NCBI GenBank assembly: GCA_015680685.1
Contig: MNCI01002042.1
Coordinates: 387,414 to 451,413, forward strand
From: Gnetum montanum
Lineage: Eukaryota; Streptophyta; Gnetopsida; Gnetales; Gnetaceae
Length of the DNA stretch: 64,000 nucleotides
Direction: 5' to 3'
Each line of letters starts with the position of its first letter. Position 1 is the stretch's first letter. The notes under the pieces are model-generated. The model saw only the letters and a program-made list of their open reading frames with translations. It had not been told where the DNA came from and did not search any database. A program made the translations under genes and the position numbers. Below, one piece after another: positions 56,741-64,000 of the stretch.

Positions 56741-57954
56741 GTACCATCCCAGCTTGCTCACACCCAGGTCACGCTAATAGCGTGAGCCCAGCATGAGCTA
56801 TCAAAAGTGGCCTAAATCCAAGCACAGACAGACTCAAATTACACATGTAGGATGTCCTCAAGGTCAAGTAGTAGTTATACTTTAAAAATAGGTCTTAAAA
56901 GGTGGAATTTTGACACAAAATACATCATTTTTGGTCATGCACGCTGAGGTGACGCTGGGGTCATGTTGAGGTCATGCTAGCAGCGTGAATCTAGTGTGAG
57001 CATTGGTCATGACCAAGAAAAAGCACTTCAAACATGTGCTAAGGGCATGCCAGGACAAGATCAATGCATGCTGGTGACCTTGGTGAAGCAAAAACATTTT
57101 CAATAGTAGTCAGTCTATAGATTCAGAAATTCCAAGCGAGCTAGAGGCAAATGCTCTTGTTGTACATTATCAGTCATTGTAAATTTTTCACATTTTTGAG
57201 CTGGTCAAGCTCTTACACTATAGATTGTACATGCTTCTATGAGCATAAGCTAGCTTGCACGAGCTAAAATAGATTGTAAGATACAGTGCATCTGGACTAG
57301 ACAATAATTTTCCTACACATGTCCAATTCACGCACAGCTGTGCATCAAACACCTGTCACGCGATCCGTTTTCCTCTCATTTCACAGCCATTAACCTCATT
57401 CACGAATCCTACTCCCAAGCCTAGCAAAATGTATAAATACCCTATTCATTAACATAATTGAGGTTGGAAATTTTGGAGAAAGAAAATCAGCAATCCTGAT
57501 CCCAAACGCATGTGATACCCAGCACCTGCAAACACCTTCACATCAGAGCTTAACATCTAACTTGTAATCTAGACACACAACTATGTTTTGACTGGTGTAG
57601 ATCTTGTTAATTAATACAATAAAGTTTCATTATTTCCTTCCATTCACATTGTTTACTCTATTTACGCTTCATTTACAATTCAGTCTCTGTTTACGCTCTA
57701 CGCTATGTTTACATTTCATGTCGCTATTTGCATTCTGTTTACATTCTACTTACACCATTTACAATAACCCCAGTGCTAGTCGTAGTTTACACTTGGGGAA
57801 TTCCTTGGTTGATTTTCATGTAAATCATCCAAGGCACTCTGCATTCATTTTTCCAGCTTGCCCTCATGCGAAGGCAAGGTCAGTTGTATCTCTCCGGAGA
57901 TCTTTCGACATTCGTTTTTCCTCCAGCCTTACGTTGACAATTAAGGATAGTACA

Positions 57955-57959
57955 ATTGG
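57955..57959. repeat. Right target-site duplication of B (ATTGG)
   Basis: Identical to 12129-12133; it follows the LTR end TACA. Confidence 0.9.
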
Positions 57960-58200
57960 TAGACCAATCCTTCACTATTTCATTGGGACTGGTGGAAGAC
58001 ATTGTGACCACTATCTATGGGTGGTAATATCTTGCTGATTTTCTAGTCATTAAAGTGGAGAACTACAAAGGAGACTTTCCAATCATCATGGGAAGAGCAT
58101 TTCTAAGCACCATTGATGCAAGGATGAACATAAGAGATCTTTCCCTAGAAATATCCAAAGAAAATGCATTCAAGAAGGTCAAGAAGAAGCAAGTTCCATG
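57955..58200 (+). pseudogene. Protease of element C, C-terminal half
   Basis: Directly after the LTR of B the frame reads VDQSFTISLGLVED, then after a damaged strand VENYKGDFPIIMGRAFLST near 58050-58110. The flap and the I-I-M-G-R-A-F-L segment correspond to the I-L-G-R-P-F-L block of plant Ty3/gypsy proteases. Together with 11935-12133 this accounts for a complete protease domain. That is strong independent evidence for B's insertion point. Confidence 0.85.
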
Positions 58201-58745
58201 CATTACATATAGCAATATAAGGTGCAATTGTGTGCAAAAACTTTGGGTAGTGAAACAAGCATCTATCTCTAAATGCAAGTAGTATGTACCAAAAATAAAA
58301 ATTCAAAGGTGTTTGTACGTAACAGTCACAAAACAAGAGGGCACCCAATGGTTGATTGCTAATTCTGAGAGTAACACACTTTCCATGGAACCAACTGAGA
58401 GCCTGACATGTGCATATTTTATAGGCATGTATGAACTAGAGCAAGTTTATCACCAACTCTTTGATGATGCAAATGATGATATCTATTGGGGAGAGTTGGA
58501 AATTCCTGAAAATTTCACGCAAGAGCCCCTTGAGCTAAAACCTCTATCGACCAACATGGAATATTTGTTCTTAAAAAATGGGAAGCTAGTCATAATCAAT
58601 GCAAATCTTACTCTAAAATAGAAAAAGATGTTGTTGAATGTGATTGAAAAATGATCAGCAACCTTTACTTGATCATATCTTGAACTCATAGGGATTGATC
58701 CTAGGATATGCCAACATCACATCTACACTGATTCGGCCATGAAAC
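58200..58745 (+). pseudogene. Protease-RT linker region of element C
   Basis: It contains an open stretch at 58313-58621, rich in Glu and Leu (ELEIPENF-EPLELKPL), that fits the acidic spacer before RT in this group. No catalytic motif was seen. Confidence 0.6.
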
Positions 58746-59470
58746 CAAAGAGATAGCCACAAAGGCAATTGAACCTCAAATTGAAGTAGATCATCAAGGA
58801 GGAAATCAAATAACTCCTCAAGGTAGGATTCATTTATCCCATTATAGATAGTGAGTGGATTGGTTCACTCATGATTGTGCCAAAGAAAGGTGGCAAGTGA
58901 TAGGTTTGTATTGATTTTTAGTTACTGAACATGGCAACATTCAAGGATCATTTTCCATTTCCATTTATTGATCAGGTATTAGACATAATCTCTAGGCATT
59001 GTTACTTCAATTTTTGGATGGTTATAGTGGCTATAACCAAATCCAAATCGTGCTAGAGGACTGGTCCAAGACAACATTCATGAGTCCTTGGGGGACTTTT
59101 TCATATCACAATATGCCATTTGTTCTATGTAATGCCCCTGCTACATTCCAACACTTATTCCTATGCATTTTTCAATAGCAAATTGGTAGTAGTGTGAAAG
59201 TCTTCATGGATGACTTCTCCACCTATGGAGCTACATTTGAAAAGCCCTATACTACCTTGAGTAAGAGCTAAAAAGATGTGTTGAAATAAATCTTAGGCTT
59301 AACTAGTAAAAGAGTCACCTTATTGTCTAGGAAGGCATTGTATTGGGGCATAGAATATCACAAGTAGGAATTGAGATCAACCCTAAAAAAGTAACAGTCA
59401 TCCAAGGAATAACCCATCAACCAAAAACTATCAGATGTTTGGTCATTCCTTGGACGTACTGGCTATTATT
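58746..59470 (+). pseudogene. Reverse transcriptase of element C
   Basis: Fingers and palm are recognisable in pieces: VGFIYPI and IVPKKGGK (near 58830-58900), TFKDHFPFPFIDQVLD (58935-58985), LDGYSGYNQIQI with a deletion of a few bases nearby, PWGTFSY, NMPFVLCNAPATFQ and the catalytic VFMDDFS at 59200-59217. Both palm aspartates are intact. Stops and frameshifts interrupt the frame, including near 59160 and 59310. The thumb region near 59343-59400 (GIEINPKKVTVIQGIT) precedes RNase H. Homologous to E; inactive because of the broken frame. Confidence 0.9.
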
Positions 59471-59559
59471 AGTGATTCATAAAGAATTTCTCAAAGAACA
59501 AAAAACTATTGGTGAAGCTAACAAAGAAAGATGCTCCATTTGTTTGGATCACAAAATGC

Positions 59560-60010
59560 GAATAAGCATTCCAATTGTTGAAAGAGAAACTTTTAGAAAC
59601 TCCAATCCTACAAGAACTAGATTGGTCCAGACTATTTCATGTTATGATGGAGGCATCAAAATATGCCTTGGGAGCTATGCTTACATAGATGGATGATAAT
59701 AAATGTCCATATTACATCCACTATGCTAGCCAAAGCATTGTGGGTGCACAACTGAACTACACCACCATAAAAAAAGAATTGATGGTAGTGGTGTTTTCTC
59801 TAGAAAAGTTCAACCATTATGTGCTTGGATACAAAATATTTATGTATATAGACCATAGTGTCATCTGCTTCCTGATGAACAAGCCAATGGTGAGCCCGTG
59901 TGTCATATAGTGGTTGGTGATCTTATAGGAATTTGATCGTACAATGGTAGATCAAAAGGGCATTCAGAATATGGTCACTAACCACTTGTCTCAGTTACAA
60001 TGGAACAACA
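59560..60010 (+). pseudogene. RNase H domain of element C
   Basis: The MMEASKYALGAML segment near 59647 has Glu in place of the first catalytic Asp that E keeps (MMDASNY). YTTIKKELMVVVF (59760) and GYKIFMYIDHSVI (59826) follow and hold the Glu and second Asp positions. The tail near 59980 (TNHLSQL) marks the domain end. A stop occurs near 59685. Confidence 0.88.
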
Positions 60011-60229
60011 AAGAGGAAGAAAGTCCACTATCTCATATGTTTCCTAATGAACTCCTCTTTGTTAGGGTTATAACTAAATAATTTCCCAATTAGCCTAAAT
60101 GGTATGATGGCATTCTCGCCTATCTTCTCACCTAAGAGATGCCATAAGGATTGGATCACTAGAAGAAATAGCAGTTTCTTCACCAGGTAAAATGCTTCAT
60201 GGAGATCAACAGACACCTCTACAAGGTGT

Positions 60230-61180
60230 GCACCAATGGCTTGGTTTGATGGTGTGTCCCTGATGCTAATCAACTATGCATTCTCTACGATGCTCATGAA
60301 GGTCTTTATGGGGGCCACTATGTTGGAAGATGCATGGCCATTAAGATCTTGATGGCAAGGTACTACTGGCCAACAATCTTTAGGGATTCTCATCAATATG
60401 TTCACTCCTTTGAATGATGCCAACAAGATGATGGAATGACTACTCAAATGGAGGGACCTCAACAATGGATTCAACCAATGAAACCTTTTAACATCTAGGG
60501 CATTAACTTCATGGGTCCCATCACACCCATGTCAAATGGAAAGGTGTACATCATAATTATTGTTGACTATTGTAGAAAATGGGCAAAATCAGTAGTCGTC
60601 ACTAAATATAAACCTTCTACTATTGCTCAATTTACATAACAAAATATTGTAAATAGGTTTGGTGTGCCATGTGCATTAATTTTTGATAATGGAACTTACT
60701 TTACAAGAACTACCTTTCAAAAGCTCATGCAATACCTAGGGCTTGAACATAAACTCACAACACCCTACCACCCCAAGCTAATGGTCAAGCTAAGGTTAGC
60801 AATAGAGAAATAACAAGGATTCTAACAAGAACTATTAGCAAATATAGGAAAGACTAGAGCACAAAACTCAATGATGACCTTTGGGCCTATCGGTTAACCT
60901 GGAAACTTCCTATAGGCTATTCTCCCTATGAACTTATGTATAGAAAATTACCAATACTTCCTATTCAATCTAAGCTTCATACACTTTCAACAGCCTATGA
61001 CCTTAACCTTGACTTGAGTCTAGCACAAAAAGAAAGATTAATGAATCTTAACTTGCTAAACAAAAATCAATTAGTGGCCCTATCATCTAATGAGTTGCAT
61101 AAGGCTTACAACAAAAAGTGTCATGATCTTAAAATTAAGAAAGTCAAATTTCAACTGGGAGATAAGGTTCTCTACTAGAA
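60230..61180 (+). pseudogene. Integrase of element C
   Basis: The zinc-binding region begins AHEGLYGGHYVGRC (60291) and includes a stop near 60416. The core has GINFMGPITPMSNGK (60499-60543) and ALIFDNGTYF near 60680. The first catalytic Asp is Asn (AAC at 60505-60507), exactly as in E. A frameshift falls just before the segment that should carry the catalytic Glu (about 60775). The C-terminal region continues through 60936-61178 as an open frame (ELHKAYNKKCHDLKIKKVKF). It ends in the QLGDKVLY block, the start of the usual C-terminal DNA-binding module. Confidence 0.88.
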
Positions 61181-63373
61181 TCCCACACACGTACATTAAC
61201 AAACTAAGTTCCAAACATTGTGAAAAAAACCTTATATAATTTATAAAACTTTTCCTTTTAGGGCCATGATGATTTACAAACTTGAGAGCCTAGACAAGAA
61301 ATAACTCATCAGTAAATACAATAAATACCTCATCAAATGGACAACCACGCTCAATATTTTAGATCTTCTCCTTTCAACTCAATCATGGGGGAGATGGCCA
61401 TCCACGTTAACTATACAAGTAGCTCAGCTTTTCACCATTTTTGTTTTACACATTCTTTATTTTACATATTCTTGTTTTCATGTTATTAATCTTTTCTAAT
61501 TTTTTATTTACAACATCATTAGTACATTTTTTATTTCTTGAATATTTTAGAATTTCTTTTATATTTTCTTTTATTCTGGTGTGATTTTCTAACTTTTTGT
61601 TAATAACTACCATGCATACTGGTAATTCGTTGCTTGATGGTGGTATGTCTTATGTAATTATTTGATTTTTGGTGTTTGGATTCTAGCTTTAAATTTTGTT
61701 ATGGATAATGAGGACATGGTTTCTTTTCATGCAATAGGCAATGAGTCCATGGCATCCACCCATCCACAGAATCTATGGTTTTCCTTGTTCTAGAAATGTG
61801 CAATCCCTTTTTCATTAATAAAATTATAATAAATTTATGACTTTGATAATTTTCAGAATTGGAAAAGATTCAAAGGCTTGAATAGGGTGTGACTTTAAAG
61901 AGATACAATATTCTTTGTGCCTTGCTGCTTACCTAGATGCATGTGTGTTTTTATGGATTTCTTATTGCTCTATGTTAACCAATAGTGGGAAGTTGAATAA
62001 GTATTTGCATGGTATGGTTCCCATTTCAAACAGAAATAAAATAAACAAAAAACAATGGAAATTCAAAGCACACCCCATAGACACTATAATCAAATAAATA
62101 TTTGCATGGTGTGGCTCCTATTTTTAAAAAAAATGATGTGAATTCAAAGCACACCCTTTAGACAAGCACTAGTTATGGGACTAGAAAGACATGTTACCCA
62201 TGCCTGAATGTCCCCTCTAACTAAGGCCCTTCCTTACTTCCTACTTCTCTTTTCTTCTCTAATAAGGAGTGATGGTTGTTTTGTGAAAGTACTCTTGTGT
62301 CTCAAGGGGGCTGGACTAGTCTTAGAATGATGATGTGAAGTCACTAAATGTGGTTGGTTTTGTTCTAGACCAAGGATGGATCTCATCAAGTTATTTAACC
62401 ATAAAATTCACAAGGGACTTCATGTGACCTTAATCAAGAACTCCCTTTCACCCTCTCTCATCCATCTATGCTTTCCATGTTTCACCTCACTCTTGATTTC
62501 ATGTTCATATTTCATGTCCTAATTTGAAATGTCGAAATTCTTACGTAGTTTTTTTGGATTTTTTGTACTTAACCTTACATAACCATTAATCATCCATGGG
62601 GCCCACAGACTCCTCAGTTTGAAGTTATGCAAGGGTAATAAAAGACATGTGCCTGCTTTAGGGAGGATCCACTTGCATATCTTTTGGTTGGGTTAGTTAA
62701 GTTCTTTATTCTTAGACACTCTTACAATCAAATCCTTTTGTTTACCTCATCAATGACATCCGATTGTGCACATCTTCATAACATTTTTTAGTGAACTTTC
62801 CTTTTTATTGTTGTGAATTCTTACACCCTCTTCAAATATTTCCTTGTATATAAATTTTTCAAATTTAATGAACCACTTATCTATTTTACCCTATTTGTCA
62901 GTCTTCCACTAACACTCTTAAAGGAATTAATCTACCACAATCACAACCTAGCTGAGTGTAACCATCGACGAGACAAGTTACTTAATAGCTATGTGTTACA
63001 CATTGCATACTAATTTGAATTTTTTTTGTGATTGTAGTGGGAAGCATGGACTGGAAGTGGGACTATCTTCACCAAGGATGATGCAACAATACCATACGAC
63101 GAGGATCGTTCATGACCATTGAATCTTCTCTTTTGTTCTTCGGCTACCAAGAGGCATTGGATGTCAATTTTATCTAGGGTGTCCACTTCTCTTATCATAA
63201 ACATATAATTTTGTAATGATTCTAACTCTATACACTTGGGCACTTAGAGTTCATTGTTCTATCTAAGTCAATTTGTATGTCAGTCAATAATCCCATACCT
63301 TTCCAATATTTGTAAGAAACTTGTTCCTCCTCTTCTTCACTCGAGGATGAGTTTTCATTCAATCATGGCGGTA
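61181..63373 (+). other. 3' UTR of element C
   Basis: AT-rich and non-coding, homologous to 5381-7480 of E. It holds a GGGGGAGATGG purine block near 61384. Two short units ending AATTCAAAGCACACCC at about 62040-62160 are a local duplication. The downstream ORF found in E is missing. No gene seen. Confidence 0.7.
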
Positions 63374-64000
63374 TGATGAATCATGTTTTAACTAGCTCTG
63401 ATATCATATAATTGATATCAAAGCCTCGATATCAAATATTCGATGTCGAAGCCTAGGACGTGATGTTGAATATCCAATATCGCGAGGTATATGTCGGCCT
63501 ATAAATATAGCACTTAGGCTCACAATTTTCATAAGTTTTTTATATAGTTTTGATTACCTTTTTTCATAGTTAGCGAAGCTCTTGTAGTTTGTTTTCTCTA
63601 GAGTTAGAATATTTTCTGAGTACTTGCAGTAGGAGTCTAAGTGTGTAGGGATCTTTGTTTGAGCACTGATGTTCTTGAGCAGAGCAATGTGACATGAATA
63701 AAAATGAATCCTTTTGATCATCCTTGTAGCACTAAGAATAGATTAAATGTTTTCTTGATGCAATTAATTTTTAGTTGTTAATGAACACAAGCATGACCAT
63801 CTTGAGCATATGTGTAGCACTTGGTAACTTAGAAATGCTTAACGTTTAGTAGCCTAGTAGTGCTATATGTGTTCAGGATGTGTTTGGATGGTAGGAATGG
63901 GTACTTGTGTTAGGATAGCTAGGCAGTAGAATAATTAGATATTAAATTCATCTACATTCCATTTTTGTTGTAGGTGATTAAACTTACAAAACATAAAAAT
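63374..64000 (+). repeat. 3' LTR of element C (cut by window edge)
   Basis: It begins TGATGAATCATG. The TATA box TATAAATA is at 63500-63507. It aligns with 8390-9022, with numerous substitutions and one insertion of about 35 bp near 63860. The 18-bp palindrome of the 5' copy is degraded here. Confidence 0.88.

Larger units (their letters stand above)
12134..57954 (+). mobile_element. Element B: Tat/Ogre-like Ty3/gypsy element with antisense gene, host of G, A and D
   Basis: Plus-strand element bounded by LTRs at 12134-14018 and 52858-57954. A perfect 5-bp duplication ATTGG flanks it (12129-12133, 57955-57959). Net of the inverted block 14928-38880 and of element D it is about 18.7 kb, a size typical of Ogre-like elements. 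Order: LTR, primer site, leader, gag (interrupted), protease, antisense gene, RT, RNase H, archaeal-type RNase H, integrase, 3' UTR, polypurine tract, LTR. The second RNase H places it in the Tat lineage. All frames are broken. Confidence 0.92.
52858..57954 (+). repeat. 3' LTR of element B, split by element D
   Basis: TGAAACACC...TACA, with D inserted between 53537 and 56741. Without D and one target copy it is about 1889 bp, close to the 5' LTR (1885 bp). TATAAATA box at 57432-57439. A CACGCTGGCAGCGTG dyad lies near 53180. Confidence 0.92.
8390..64000 (+). mobile_element. Element C: Athila-like Ty3/gypsy element, split by element B
   Basis: Plus-strand element with 5' LTR at 8390, degenerate gag (9280-11930), protease cut in two by B (to 12133, resuming at 57955), then RT, RNase H, integrase, 3' UTR and a 3' LTR starting at 63374 that leaves the window. 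Removing B (45,826 bp with one target copy) restores collinearity in the protease. The LTR begins without a polypurine tract at 8389, within E's downstream ORF, so C inserted into E; candidate left duplication CACCT at 8385-8389. The right duplication is outside the window. Confidence 0.88.

Noticed and set aside
1-64000. tRNA, rRNA or other structural RNA genes
   Set aside because: I saw no tRNA-like A and B box arrangement with a cloverleaf, nor any rRNA stretch. Short promoterless RNAs cannot be excluded by eye.

Overview
The window is intergenic DNA from a large-genome land plant, most likely a seed plant. It consists almost entirely of Ty3/gypsy LTR retrotransposons inserted into one another. 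I found no host gene, rRNA, tRNA or CRISPR array. The plant call rests on the Ty3/gypsy lineages present: an Athila-like family, and a Tat/Ogre-like family that carries a second, archaeal-type RNase H.

Layout, outermost to innermost. Element E (Athila-like, + strand, 3136-8389 visible) carries pol and a downstream ORF. Element F (Tat-like, +, 1-3135) is inserted in E's RT; its 3' LTR is 1841-3135. Element C (Athila-like, +) starts at 8390 inside E's downstream ORF and runs past the right edge. Element B (Tat-like, +, 12134-57954) is inserted in C's protease, with a perfect 5-bp target duplication ATTGG at 12129-12133 and 57955-57959; its LTRs are 1885 bp and about 1889 bp net. A minus-strand block at 14928-38880 interrupts B's gag. 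It holds element G (32973-38880, Tat-like) and element A (15426-32972, Tat-like, two 1.65-kb LTRs), with A lying in G's 3' UTR. Element D (53538-56740, duplication GTACC) is inserted in B's 3' LTR and contains an 815-bp run of Ns.

The Tat-like elements share LTR ends (TGAAACACC...TACA), a primer-binding-like motif (TGGYGSTAGAAGGAGGG), a polypurine tract (AACAAAGAGGGGCCAW), a CHHC gag knuckle and a VDDG protease. A and B also share a large antisense gene lying between protease and reverse transcriptase.

That antisense gene is the most interesting content. In A (22627-26680, + strand) it reads as 8 exons of about 1,030 codons. In B (about 42230-47401, - strand) the homologous gene has seven resolved exons. 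The six introns comparable in full share position and phase (2,2,1,1,1,1), and the seventh is phase 0 in both. The sense genomic RNA would not splice antisense introns, which explains how the gene kept them through reverse transcription. Both copies carry stops.

F and G share a different architecture: gag and protease joined straight to the 3' UTR with no RT, RNase H or integrase. All copies are decayed, and many stops sit where CAG, CAA or TGG would be expected, as methylated-cytosine deamination would produce.
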